A stretch of DNA of 59,534 nucleotides. Source: JANJTY01 sp038257155 (lineage in GTDB: Bacteria; Pseudomonadota; Gammaproteobacteria; Xanthomonadales; Xanthomonadaceae). Under the pieces are notes generated by a model, which was not told where the DNA came from, did not search any database, and saw only the letters and a program-made list of their open reading frames with translations. This document shows, in pieces, positions 15,533 to 24,157 of the stretch. The stretch lies in contig JBBSJP010000024.1 of the NCBI GenBank assembly GCA_038257155.1, forward strand, positions 1 to 59,534. Reading direction: 5' to 3'. Position numbers and translations under genes: made by a program. Numbering within the stretch: position 1 is the stretch's first letter; each line of letters opens with the position of its first letter.

Positions 15533-16858
15533 ATGAGCCAGTCGATCCGCGTTCTCACCGGCATCACTACCACCGGCACTCCGCACCTTGGCAACTACGT
15601 GGGTGCCATTCGCCCGGCGATTGCTGCCAGCCGCGAACCGGGCGTGGAGAGCTTCTTCTTCATGGCCGACTACCACGCCCTGATCAAGTGCGAGGATCCG
15701 GCACGCATCGAGCGCTCGCGTCTGGAGATCGCCGCCAGCTGGCTGGCGGCGGGCCTGGATCCGGAGCGTGTGGTGTTCTACCGCCAGTCGGACATCCCGG
15801 AAATTCCCGAGCTCACCTGGCTGCTCACCTGCGTGGCGGCCAAGGGCCTGATGAATCGCGCGCATGCCTACAAGGCGGCGGTCGATGCCAATACCGAACG
15901 CGGCGAGGATCCCGACGCGGGCGTCAACATGGGCCTGTACAGCTACCCGATCCTGATGGCGGCCGACATCCTGATGTTCAACGCGCACCGCGTGCCGGTG
16001 GGTCGCGACCAGGTGCAGCACATCGAGATGGCGCGCGACATCGGCCAGCGTTTCAACCACCTGTTTGGTGGCGGCCGCGACTTTTTCGTGCTGCCCGAGG
16101 CGGCGGTCGACGAGTCGGTGGCGACCTTGCCTGGCCTCGATGGCCGCAAGATGTCGAAGAGCTACGACAACACCATTCCGCTGTTCGAAGGCGGGTCGCG
16201 GCGGCTGCGCGAAACCATCCTGAAAATCGTCACCGATTCGCGCCTGCCGGGCGAGCCCAAGGAGCCCGAGGGCACGACCCTGCTCACCTTGTTCGAGGCC
16301 TTTGCCAGCTCCACGCAGAGCGAAGCCTTCGCGCAGGTGCTGCGCGAGGGGCTGGCCTGGGGCGAGGCCAAGCAGCGTCTGTTCGAGCAGATCGACGCGG
16401 TGCTGGCGCCGATGCGTAAACGCTATGAGGCGCTGATGGCCGAACCGGAGCGAATCGAAGGCGCGCTGCAACTCGGTGCGGCGAAGGCCCGCGCCATCGC
16501 CGCGCCACTGCTCGCTGAACTGCGCGCCGCCGTCGGTCTGCGTCCGTTCCGCGCCATCGTCAAGCCGGCGGTGGATGCGACGGGCAAGGCAAAGCTCGAG
16601 CTGCCGCAGGTCAAGCAGTACCGCGAAGCCGACGGCTGCTTCTACTTCAAGCTGCTCGCCAGTGACGGCCATCTGCTGCTGCAGAGCCGCGCCTTCGAGT
16701 CGCCACGCGATGCAGGTCAGCATGCCGCCGCCCTGCGCGCCGGCCAGATGCCGCAGATGTCCGACGTGGAAATGACACCCGACACGAATGCCGATGCCAT
16801 CGCATTGGCGCTGGCCGCACTGGCTCAGGCGCAGGCCGAAAAGGACGCGGCGGGATGA
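15533..16858 (+). CDS. trpS: Tryptophanyl-tRNA synthetase with C-terminal extension
   Basis: This 441-aa class I synthetase charges tRNA-Trp. The HIGH-type motif is in TTGTPHLGNYVGAI (about residues 13-26) and the KMSKS loop is GRKMSKSYDNTI (about 204). Typical bacterial TrpS is around 335-350 aa; here about 90 extra residues follow. They include GCFYFKLLASDGHLLLQSRA followed by FESPRDAGQHAAALR (about 369-405), which resembles the DUF1508/YegP beta-beta-alpha unit. The extension's role is unknown. The stop overlaps the ATG of the next gene (ATGA), so the membrane protein downstream is translationally coupled. Confidence 0.93.
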   Translation: MSQSIRVLTGITTTGTPHLGNYVGAIRPAIAASREPGVESFFFMADYHALIKCEDPARIERSRLEIAASWLAAGLDPERVVFYRQSDIPEIPELTWLLTCVAAKGLMNRAHAYKAAVDANTERGEDPDAGVNMGLYSYPILMAADILMFNAHRVPVGRDQVQHIEMARDIGQRFNHLFGGGRDFFVLPEAAVDESVATLPGLDGRKMSKSYDNTIPLFEGGSRRLRETILKIVTDSRLPGEPKEPEGTTLLTLFEAFASSTQSEAFAQVLREGLAWGEAKQRLFEQIDAVLAPMRKRYEALMAEPERIEGALQLGAAKARAIAAPLLAELRAAVGLRPFRAIVKPAVDATGKAKLELPQVKQYREADGCFYFKLLASDGHLLLQSRAFESPRDAGQHAAALRAGQMPQMSDVEMTPDTNADAIALALAALAQAQAEKDAAG

Positions 16859-18246
16859 GCCTGGCGCCCGAGCCGGACGTACTGCCGAGCGGCTCGGGCG
16901 CCGCCCCCATCGCGGTTACAGGTGCGTGGCCCGCATGGGTTCCGCCACTGGCAGCAGCCCTGCTGGCAGCGGCCTGCGTGGCGCTGCTGTTCTGGCCTGG
17001 CTACATGAGCTGGGATTCGGCTTACCAGTGGTGGCAGGCGCGCAATGATCAGTTCGAGTCGACCCATCCGCCCTTGCTGGCGATGATCTGGCAGTTCACC
17101 GACTCCCTGCTGCCGGGTCCAGGCGGGCTGCTGCTGCTGCAACTGGGGCTACTCTGGGGTGCACTGGCGATGTTCGCCGCCAGTCTGCCCGCCAGCGCGC
17201 CATGGCGGGTGCTGATGGTGCTGGTGATCGGCCTGTGGCCGCCCCTGCTGGGCCTGCAGGTGCATCTGTGGAAAGACCTCTGGACCCTGATCGGGTTTGC
17301 CGTCGCGGTTGCGGCGCTGGCCCGCGATGCTCACCAGCCATGGCGCGCCTGGCGCGTGCTGGCCCTGCTGGCGATCGCTTTCGCCTGCGCCTTCCGCCAC
17401 AACGCCATCAGCGGCGCCATTCCGCTATTGCTGTGGATCGCCTGGCGCGAAGTTGGTGTCTGGAAACCCGTGCGCGTGGCTGCCCTTACGCTGGGCATGT
17501 CGCTGTTTGTGCTGCTGCTTGCAGGGCTGCCTGCGCGCGACGCGCGGGTGCGTCCGGTGCAGCAGGTCTGGTCGGTGGTGACGCTGTGGGACGCTGCTGC
17601 CGTGTCCTTGGCCGAAGATCGCCTGGTGTTTCCCGCGCTGCTGATGCAGCCCGGCCTGACACTTGATGAGCTGCGCGGCAAGTTTGTCGACTACAGCAAC
17701 ACCACGGTGTTCGAGTTGGGCAAGCTGCGCCACAGTCTGGGACGCGCTTATTCCGAAGAAGAACGCGCGGCACTTCACTCCCTGGCGTGGCAGCTTCCGA
17801 CCCGCTACCCGCGCGCGTACTTTTCGCATCGGCTGCGGCTGGCGGAGCTGCTCTATGGACTCGATCCCGAGGCCTTGCCAGCGCATCAGGTTCTGGCGCT
17901 TGGCGTCACGCACTATGGCGACAACCCCGTCGTCGAAGCGCCTCACGGAGCGCTGAACGAGCGTGCCGTGGCCTGGTTGAGAACGGCCATGGCTACGCCG
18001 GTCTTTGCTGGCTGGACTTACCTGGTGTTGGCTGCTGCCGTGATGGCGTTCGGCCTGCGCTCGGCGGGACGCAACCACTGGACTGGTCTTGCGACTGTGA
18101 TGGCGGCCTCGGCACTGAGCTATGCCCTGCCGCTGGCGGTCGCTTCAGGCAGCGCCGAATTCCGCTATCTGGCATGGCCGATCTGGGCGTCACTGGCAGC
18201 ACTTGCCCTGCTGATCGCGGGAAGCCGGTTCACAGCGCGAACCTGA
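16855..18246 (+). CDS. Multi-pass membrane protein, GT-C glycosyltransferase-like
   Basis: A 463-aa protein with about ten hydrophobic helices spread over the sequence, interrupted by a soluble region at about 215-345. Early in the protein MSWDSAYQWWQARN is followed by STHPPLLAMIWQ. An acidic residue in the first outer loop followed by H-P-P-L is the pattern of lipid-linked sugar transferases of the GT-C type (PMT/ArnT relatives). Substrate and acceptor cannot be inferred. It overlaps trpS by four bases (ATGA). No other glycan genes are nearby. A pure transporter or unrelated membrane enzyme cannot be excluded. Confidence 0.6.
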   Translation: MSLAPEPDVLPSGSGAAPIAVTGAWPAWVPPLAAALLAAACVALLFWPGYMSWDSAYQWWQARNDQFESTHPPLLAMIWQFTDSLLPGPGGLLLLQLGLLWGALAMFAASLPASAPWRVLMVLVIGLWPPLLGLQVHLWKDLWTLIGFAVAVAALARDAHQPWRAWRVLALLAIAFACAFRHNAISGAIPLLLWIAWREVGVWKPVRVAALTLGMSLFVLLLAGLPARDARVRPVQQVWSVVTLWDAAAVSLAEDRLVFPALLMQPGLTLDELRGKFVDYSNTTVFELGKLRHSLGRAYSEEERAALHSLAWQLPTRYPRAYFSHRLRLAELLYGLDPEALPAHQVLALGVTHYGDNPVVEAPHGALNERAVAWLRTAMATPVFAGWTYLVLAAAVMAFGLRSAGRNHWTGLATVMAASALSYALPLAVASGSAEFRYLAWPIWASLAALALLIAGSRFTART

Positions 18247-18473
18247 ACCTGAACGGCGTTGCGGTTCAGCGATGCTAGTATCCTGTCCGCTACCTGAACA
18301 GACAGGCCGCTGCGCGCGTGTCCGGGTTGCGCGCCGAGTGCGCGTCAAATCGACATTTATCGTTGACCCAAAGGCAAGCCCTCTTTTCGCAGTTGCGCTG
18401 CAGCTGGCTGCGGATCTTCATCCCACTGCCGTCAGGCTGGGTGACAGGGCTTCCTCCCTTCGCTGGAGCCACC

Positions 18474-21242
18474 ATGAAAACTGATACCCGCCTGATCCGC
18501 ACCACCCTTGCCGCCGCCATCGTCATGGCCATCAGTGCGAGCAGCTTCGCGGCCGCCTCAGCGGTGAAGCTCGCCCGACCCGGGCAGGCCACGGGTCTGG
18601 TGTTCGACGCGGACCTGGAGGGCGTGCAACGGGTCACTACGCCGTCGGTCGACCACGCCAAGCTGATCAATGAAGACGTCGCTACCTGGCGTCCCGGCCA
18701 ACCCCTGCGCTTTGCCCAGCCTTTCGAAACCCGCCTCACGCCGAAGTCGCATGGCACCTGGAGTGAACAGTCTGACGGCAGCTGGTTGTGGCAGCTGCGG
18801 GTTGCGTCGCCCAAAGCCGAGTCGATCAATCTTGGTTTCACCGGTTATCGCATGCCTGAAGGCGGCGAGCTGCGCATCCGCTCCCTGACCGGCAAGACCG
18901 AGCTGCGTCCCTTCACCGCTGCAGACAATCAGGCGCATGGCCAGTTGTGGACGCCGATCGTGCCGGGCGATGAACTGATGGTCGAAGTGCAGGTTCCCGC
19001 CGCGCGGCGCGAGCAGCTGGCGCTGGAGCTTGGTGCGATCAACCACGCCTACATCGAGTTCGGCAAGGCACCCGCCTACCTCAAGTCCGGCTCCTGCAAT
19101 GTCGATGTGGTCTGTCCCGAGGGCGATGCGTGGCGCGAGCAGATCCGCTCGGTAGCGGTATACAGCCGTGGCGGTTCGACGCTCTGCACCGGCGCCCTGG
19201 TCAACAATGTGGAGCAGGACCTGAAGGGCTATTTCCTGACTGCCAATCACTGCGGCATGACGGTCGGCAATTCGCCCAGCATGGTGGTTTACTGGAACTT
19301 CGAGAACTCCACCTGTCGGGCTCCGGGCAGCGGCGCCAGTGGCGGCAATGGCGATGGTCAGTTGAACCAGTTCAGCACTGGCGCGACCTTCCGTGCCACC
19401 CGCTCCGATTCGGACTTTGCCCTGGTCGAGATCAACAACCCGATTCCCTCGGTCTACAACGCCTACTGGGCCGGCTGGGACGCCCGCGCGGGTGATTTTC
19501 CCGCCGTGATCGCGATCCACCATCCCAACACCGACGAAAAGCGCATCAGCTTCGAGAACAATCCGACCACCACGACCGGCTACCTCAACGACGCGGTGAA
19601 CGCCGGCGGTACCCACATCCGCGTGGCGGACTGGGACCTTGGTACCACCGAGCCGGGTTCCTCGGGTTCGCCGCTTTACAGCCCGGACGGCCACATCATT
19701 GGCCAGCTGCATGGCGGCTACGCCGCCTGTGGCAACAACGATGACGACTGGTACGGTCGCGTGTCGCGCTCCTGGGCCGACGGTGGCACAGCCGCCACCC
19801 AGCTGCGCAACTGGCTGGACCCGAACAACACCGGCACCCTCGTGCTGGATGGCCGCAACGAGATCGAGGGTCCGTTCCAGCTCGAGGTGGAGCCAGCTGT
19901 GCGCAGCGTCTGCCGCAGTGAGGGCAGCACGCAGTTCGATGTATCGGTGCTGCTGGAGGGCGTGTTCAACGAACCCGTCAGCCTGTCGCTCGACGGCGAG
20001 CCAGCAGGTGCCAGCATTGCATTCGGAGTCAATCCGGTAACCGGTGGTGGGGTCTCGACCGCCACCCTCGGCAATCTGGCTGCACTCACCGGCGGCGTGT
20101 ACCCACTCACCTTCACGGCGACCTCGCCAGGCGAGCCGGATGCCGAACGCGCCGCCGAGTTGCGCCTGTTCGAAGCGGCGCCGGCGCAGCCCAGCCTGAG
20201 TTCACCCGCCAATGGTGCGACCGTATCGGCACCGGTCACCCTGGCCTGGGCGGCCGATGCCGCTGCCGATGCGTTCCATCTCGAGGTCTCGAGCACCGCC
20301 AACTTCAGTGATCTGGTGATCAACACCTTGGTCGGCGGCAACAGCCACGTGCTGCCCAACGGCCTGAATCCGGCGACCACCTACTACTGGCGGGTGCGGG
20401 CCGACAACACCTGCGGCCTGGGCAGTTATTCGACGGTGCGCAGTTTCACCACCACCGACGAGATCTGCAGCGCGCCGAACTTGGCGATACCGGACAACCA
20501 GCCGGCCGGAGTGAGCGACCAGATCATCATCGTGGAAGGTGACGAGCTGGAAGACCTCGACGTCTCGGTGCAGATCAATCACACCTATGTCGGCGACCTG
20601 ATCGTGCGCCTTACCCATGTGGAAACGGCGACGAGCATCGACCTGATCGATCGGCCGGGTCGCACCACCAGCGGCAATGGCTGCAGCGGCGCCAACATCA
20701 ACGCAGTACTCGACGATGCAGCCGCCGCTGCGGTGGAATCGCAGTGCGCCGGCGGCACGCCGACCATTTCCGGCACCTTCCGTCCCAATCAGGTGCTGTC
20801 GGCGGTCAATGGTCAGAGCCTGGCTGGTACTTGGCGGCTCACGGTCAGCGACGTGGTCGGGGTCGATACAGGGACGCTGCAACGCTGGTGCTTGCTGCCT
20901 ACCAGTGTGCCGGACGAGCCGGTCAACCAGGCGCCGATGGCTGGCAGCCTGGCGAATGTGCAGATGGGTGAAGGCGACACGATCAACATCAATGCCGGGG
21001 CAGTGTTCACCGACCCGGACGGCGACCAGCTGAGCTTTGACGCCACCGGACTGCCGGTGTCACTGAGCATCGATACCAGCAGCGGCATCATTACCGGCCA
21101 TGCTCTGGTCGGCGATGCCGGGTCGTATGCGGTCACGGTCAGCGCCAGTGATGGCGAGTTCAGCGTCGATGCCAGCTTCACCCTGGATGTCTCGGCGGCG
21201 ACGATGGCCATCTTCAGCGATGCGTTCGAGCCACAGCCCTAA
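18474..21242 (+). CDS. Secreted trypsin-like (lysyl endopeptidase-type) serine protease with FN3, P and Ig-like domains
   Basis: 922 aa from ATG 18474 (GGAG upstream). Residues 1-27 form a signal peptide ending SSFAAAS. A pro-region (to ~200) precedes a chymotrypsin-fold domain. The catalytic His is in YFLTANHCG (~256), the Asp in SDSDFALVEIN (~313) and the Ser in EPGSSGSPLYS (~397). The Cys-rich opening CNVDVVCPEGDAWREQIRSV and the overall order resemble lysyl endopeptidases such as Achromobacter protease I. Downstream are an FN3 module (SLSSPANGATVSAPVTLAWA, ~573-660), a proprotein convertase P domain (NLAIPDNQPAGVSDQIIIVE, ~663-816), a dystroglycan-type Ig-like domain (~819-914) and the short tail IFSDAFEPQP. 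It is probably an extracellular degradative enzyme. The 227 bases before it hold only promoter-type sequence. Confidence 0.85.
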   Translation: MKTDTRLIRTTLAAAIVMAISASSFAAASAVKLARPGQATGLVFDADLEGVQRVTTPSVDHAKLINEDVATWRPGQPLRFAQPFETRLTPKSHGTWSEQSDGSWLWQLRVASPKAESINLGFTGYRMPEGGELRIRSLTGKTELRPFTAADNQAHGQLWTPIVPGDELMVEVQVPAARREQLALELGAINHAYIEFGKAPAYLKSGSCNVDVVCPEGDAWREQIRSVAVYSRGGSTLCTGALVNNVEQDLKGYFLTANHCGMTVGNSPSMVVYWNFENSTCRAPGSGASGGNGDGQLNQFSTGATFRATRSDSDFALVEINNPIPSVYNAYWAGWDARAGDFPAVIAIHHPNTDEKRISFENNPTTTTGYLNDAVNAGGTHIRVADWDLGTTEPGSSGSPLYSPDGHIIGQLHGGYAACGNNDDDWYGRVSRSWADGGTAATQLRNWLDPNNTGTLVLDGRNEIEGPFQLEVEPAVRSVCRSEGSTQFDVSVLLEGVFNEPVSLSLDGEPAGASIAFGVNPVTGGGVSTATLGNLAALTGGVYPLTFTATSPGEPDAERAAELRLFEAAPAQPSLSSPANGATVSAPVTLAWAADAAADAFHLEVSSTANFSDLVINTLVGGNSHVLPNGLNPATTYYWRVRADNTCGLGSYSTVRSFTTTDEICSAPNLAIPDNQPAGVSDQIIIVEGDELEDLDVSVQINHTYVGDLIVRLTHVETATSIDLIDRPGRTTSGNGCSGANINAVLDDAAAAAVESQCAGGTPTISGTFRPNQVLSAVNGQSLAGTWRLTVSDVVGVDTGTLQRWCLLPTSVPDEPVNQAPMAGSLANVQMGEGDTININAGAVFTDPDGDQLSFDATGLPVSLSIDTSSGIITGHALVGDAGSYAVTVSASDGEFSVDASFTLDVSAATMAIFSDAFEPQP

Positions 21243-21295
21243 GCGCATCGGGGGTGGTGCGGCGTAGCGCGCCGCGCTTCCATCAGCTCAAGCAA

Positions 21296-21323
21296 AGCGG
21301 GGCGGCCAGGCGGCCGCCCCGCT
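21296..21323 (-). terminator. Rho-independent-type terminator shared by convergent genes
   Basis: AGCGGGGCGGCC (21296-21307) and GGCCGCCCCGCT (21312-21323) form a perfect 12-bp stem with a 4-base loop. Reading the minus strand, the stem is followed by TTTGCTTG, so it best serves the dehydrogenase operon ending at 21335. It may also stop the protease transcript from the other side. Confidence 0.7.
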
Positions 21324-21334
21324 GCCTTGTGCGA

Positions 21335-22807
21335 TCAGTTCGAGAGCGCCAGGTCATCGAGCATGGCGCGCAGGAAGCGCGCCGCTTCGCCGCCGGTTAC
21401 CGCGCGGTGATCGAAGCTCAGCGAGATCGGCAGGCGACGATGTACCTCGATGCCGCCGATCACGGCGACCACGTCGTTCGACAGGCGCCCGGCGCCAACG
21501 ATGGCGACGCAGGGGGGCACCACCACGGGCGTGGCATAGCGCCCGGCGAACATGCCGAAGTTCGAGAGAGAAATCGTGTAGCCGGTGAGTTCCGAACTGG
21601 CGATGCTGCGGTCGGCGACCTGCGCGCGCAGGCGCTCGATGCCCTGGCGGATGCCGCGCGGGTCGAGCATGTCGGCATTGCGCAGGGCCGGCACGAACAG
21701 GCCTTCGGGCGTGTCCACCGCGATGCCCAGGTCGACCTGCGCATGCAGGGTGCGGGTGAGCTTGTCGCCGTCCAGCCAGGCGTTGAGTTCGGGCACGTCG
21801 CGGCAGGCCGCGACGATGGCGCGCACCAGGCGCGCGGTGATGTCTTGCTTGCCGGCCCAGGCATGCAGGTCGGCATCGTCGACGATCGTGGTGAGCACGA
21901 CCTCGGCCTGCGCCTGCGCCATCACCCGCGCCATGTTGCGACGCACGCCGCGCAGCGGTTCGGGCTGGCCCAGCGTCGGCGATGCGCCTGGCGGGCGGGT
22001 GGCCAAGGGTTTGCCGGAGGCAGAAACTGCAGTTCGCTCTGCTCCCCTCTCCCATTGGGGCGAAGAGCCAAGCTCGCGAGCCATTGGCTCGCTTGGCTCT
22101 GAGCGCCCTCGCTCCAGCGAGGGCCGGGGTGGGGCTGGGGGTGAGGGGCGGGAAGGGAGTTGAGGCAAGGTTTGCCCCTCACCCCCAACCCCTCTCCCGA
22201 CGGGAGAGGGGAGCAAGCCTGCGTTTCCGCTGGCGGCCGCCTGCTTCACATCCGCCAGCGTGACGATGCCGCCCGCGCCCGACGGCGCAACGCGGCTGAG
22301 GTCCACGCCCAGCTTCCTGGCCAGCGCACGCACCGCAGGCATGGCCTTCACTCCGCCAACGCTGACCGCCTGCTCGGTGCGTACCTGGTCGGATACCTGC
22401 ATCGCACCAACTACGGTGCCGGCGTCGGCGGACTTCGGCTCCACGCTTTCGGGTGACGCGGCCGGGGTCGGATCCGCAGCCACTTCGGTAGCCGCCTTTG
22501 CTGCAGCAGGCGCACCATGGTGATGCCCGGTGTCCTGCGCCTCGGCGCGCTGTGGCGCGGAGGCATCGATCTCGAACTCGGCCAGCACGCTGCCGGTGGC
22601 GACGATGTCACCTTCGCCGCCGGCCAGCTTCAGCACCCTGCCGGAACAGGGAGAGGGCACCTCGACCACGGCCTTGGCGGTTTCCATCGAGATCAATGGC
22701 TCATCCAGCTGGATGCTGTCGCCGACCTTGACGAACCATTCGACGATGGTGGCGTCGGGCAGGCCTTCACCCAGGTCGGGCAGATGAAATCGGTAGGGCG
22801 TGCTCAT
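21335..22807 (-). CDS. 2-oxoacid dehydrogenase E2 (dihydrolipoyl acyltransferase)
   Basis: 490 aa, the core of a 2-oxoacid dehydrogenase complex. It transfers the acyl group from lipoyl-lysine to CoA. The N-terminal lipoyl domain carries ISMETAKAVVEVPSP (lipoyl Lys ~44). The E1/E3-binding domain is MPAVRALARKLGVDLSRVAP followed by SGAGGIVTLADV (~155-190). The catalytic domain starts near ~290 and has SLSFDHRAVTGGEAARFL at the end. The usual active-site pattern is HRxxDG; here the Asp position reads Thr. Residues ~199-257 in the linker are encoded by intergenic-type repeats inserted in frame. Its ATG overlaps the stop of the SH3 gene (ATGA). The substrate (branched-chain versus pyruvate) is uncertain; no E3 gene is in view. 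Confidence 0.9.
   Translation of the reverse strand: MSTPYRFHLPDLGEGLPDATIVEWFVKVGDSIQLDEPLISMETAKAVVEVPSPCSGRVLKLAGGEGDIVATGSVLAEFEIDASAPQRAEAQDTGHHHGAPAAAKAATEVAADPTPAASPESVEPKSADAGTVVGAMQVSDQVRTEQAVSVGGVKAMPAVRALARKLGVDLSRVAPSGAGGIVTLADVKQAAASGNAGLLPSPVGRGVGGEGQTLPQLPSRPSPPAPPRPSLERGRSEPSEPMARELGSSPQWERGAERTAVSASGKPLATRPPGASPTLGQPEPLRGVRRNMARVMAQAQAEVVLTTIVDDADLHAWAGKQDITARLVRAIVAACRDVPELNAWLDGDKLTRTLHAQVDLGIAVDTPEGLFVPALRNADMLDPRGIRQGIERLRAQVADRSIASSELTGYTISLSNFGMFAGRYATPVVVPPCVAIVGAGRLSNDVVAVIGGIEVHRRLPISLSFDHRAVTGGEAARFLRAMLDDLALSN
22040..22215. repeat. Repeat cluster inside the E2 coding sequence (CCCTCACCCC/GAGAGGGG family)
   Basis: At 22171-22212 the sequence TTTGCCCCTCACCCC...CCCGACGGGAGAGGGG is the same element that flanks the DUF559 gene at 31420-31462 and 31818-31860. 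Further left, CCCCTCTCCCATTGGGG (from 22046) and CCCTCGCTCCAGCGAGGG...GGGTGAGGGGCGGG form related inverted copies. Between them GCCAAGC/GCTTGGC-type palindromes occur. The whole block keeps the E2 reading frame open. Confidence 0.8.
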
Positions 22808-23175
22808 GTGGCGCTCGGGTCCCGTTCCGGCTCGACCGTTTCGACCGGCAGCCAGCCGCGGTCGCCATCATTGTTCTCGCACCACCACCAACCTGCTGCC
22901 TTCCACATCAGGCGTACCCGATCGCCAGGCTGCACATCCAGTTCCTGGGCGGAATAGTCTTCCATCGCGACGGCCTGGCCTTCTCGTGCATCGAGCACGT
23001 TGAAAGGCACCCAACCGGAGCTGCCGCTGCGATCCCGCGACCAGACGTACTCGGGCCAGACGCTGTGCCGATGTGCCAGCTCGACCAGGTCGCCCTTGCG
23101 TACGGTCAGGGGAATGCCGTCGGGGGCCGTGTGCGCGGCGACGATGGTTCCGTAGAGCGCTTTCAATGTGGGCAT
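22804..23175 (-). CDS. Tandem SH3-domain protein of the dehydrogenase operon
   Basis: The 123-aa protein consists of two SH3-like barrels. The first has IPLTVRKGDLVELAHRHS followed by SSGWVPFNVL; the second has YSAQELDVQPGDRVRLMWKA followed by GWWWCENNDGDRGWLPVETV. ALYGT/AMEDY starts, a diverging turn with GD, and G-W-(V/L)-P are classic SH3 features. There is no signal peptide, so it is cytosolic. It sits between E1beta and E2 with a 4-base overlap with E2 and one base from E1beta, so it is certainly cotranscribed. A scaffolding or complex-assembly role is inferred from position only. Confidence 0.8.
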   Translation of the reverse strand: MPTLKALYGTIVAAHTAPDGIPLTVRKGDLVELAHRHSVWPEYVWSRDRSGSSGWVPFNVLDAREGQAVAMEDYSAQELDVQPGDRVRLMWKAAGWWWCENNDGDRGWLPVETVEPERDPSAT

Positions 23176-23176
23176 A

Positions 23177-24157
23177 TCAACTCGCCTGCAGGGTACGTTT
23201 GGCCGCCGCGACGATGCGCGCGACGCTGGGTAGGTACTTCATTTCCAGCCGGAACAGCGGGATATGGGTGTCGTAGCCGGTCACGCGCTCGACCGGCGCC
23301 AGCAGATCGTACATCGAGTGCTCGGCCAGACGCGCGGCCACTTCGGCACCGAAGCCCGCACTCAAGGGCGCTTCGTGCACGATCACGCAGCGCCCGGTCT
23401 TGTGCACCGATTCGGCGATGGTGTCGAAATCCAGCGGTTTGAGCGTCGCGACGTCGATCACCTCGGCGCTGATGCCGTCGGCGGCCAGGGCCTCGGCCGC
23501 TTCCAGCGTCTCCTTGATCTGCGCGCCCCAGCTCACCAGGGTGACGTCGCTGCCATCGCGTAGCACGAAACACACATCCAGCGGCAGGGCTTCGCCGTCG
23601 TCCGGTACTTCTTCCTTGTACTGGCGGTAGATGCGCTTGGGCTCGTAAAACACCACCGGGTCAGGATCGCGGATCGCCGCCAGCAGCAGGCCATAGGCGC
23701 GCTGCGGTGAGGACGGCATCACCACGCGCAGGCCGGGCACATTGGTGAACAGCGATTCATTGGCCTCGCTGTGATGCTCGGGCGCGCGGATGCCGCCGCC
23801 CCAGGGGATGCGCAGCACCAGCGGGCAGGAGAGTCGGCCGCGGGTGCGGTTACGCATGCGCGCGGCGTGGCAGATGATGTGGTCGAGCATCGGGTAGACA
23901 AAGCCATCGAACTGGGCTTCGGCGATTGGTCGCATGCCTTGGGTGGCCAGGCCGACTGACAGTCCAGCAATGGTGGTTTCGTCGAGCGGTGTGTCGAGCA
24001 CGCGGTCGGCGCCGAACACCTGCTGCAGGCCGGCGGTGGCGCGGAATACGCCGCCGTTGACGCCGACGTCCTCGCCCAGAATCAGCACCGACGGATCGTG
24101 CTTGAGCTCCCAGGCCATCGCCTGGGTCAGCGCTTCGATCAGGGTAATGGCGGCCAT
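23177..24157 (-). CDS. 2-oxoacid dehydrogenase E1 component, beta subunit
   Basis: A 326-aa subunit that with E1alpha forms the thiamine diphosphate-dependent decarboxylase of the complex. Family signatures are ITLIEALTQAMAWELKHDPS at the start, LGEDVGVNGGVFRATAGLQ (with the TPP-contacting Glu), DTPLDETTIAGLSVGLA, EAQFDGFVYPMLDHI, and the C-terminal transketolase-like EVIDVATLKPLDFDTI and RCVIVHEAPLSAGFGAEVAA. Its ATG overlaps the E1alpha stop by one base. The length matches branched-chain and pyruvate E1beta proteins of two-gene E1 systems. Confidence 0.93.
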   Translation of the reverse strand: MAAITLIEALTQAMAWELKHDPSVLILGEDVGVNGGVFRATAGLQQVFGADRVLDTPLDETTIAGLSVGLATQGMRPIAEAQFDGFVYPMLDHIICHAARMRNRTRGRLSCPLVLRIPWGGGIRAPEHHSEANESLFTNVPGLRVVMPSSPQRAYGLLLAAIRDPDPVVFYEPKRIYRQYKEEVPDDGEALPLDVCFVLRDGSDVTLVSWGAQIKETLEAAEALAADGISAEVIDVATLKPLDFDTIAESVHKTGRCVIVHEAPLSAGFGAEVAARLAEHSMYDLLAPVERVTGYDTHIPLFRLEMKYLPSVARIVAAAKRTLQAS

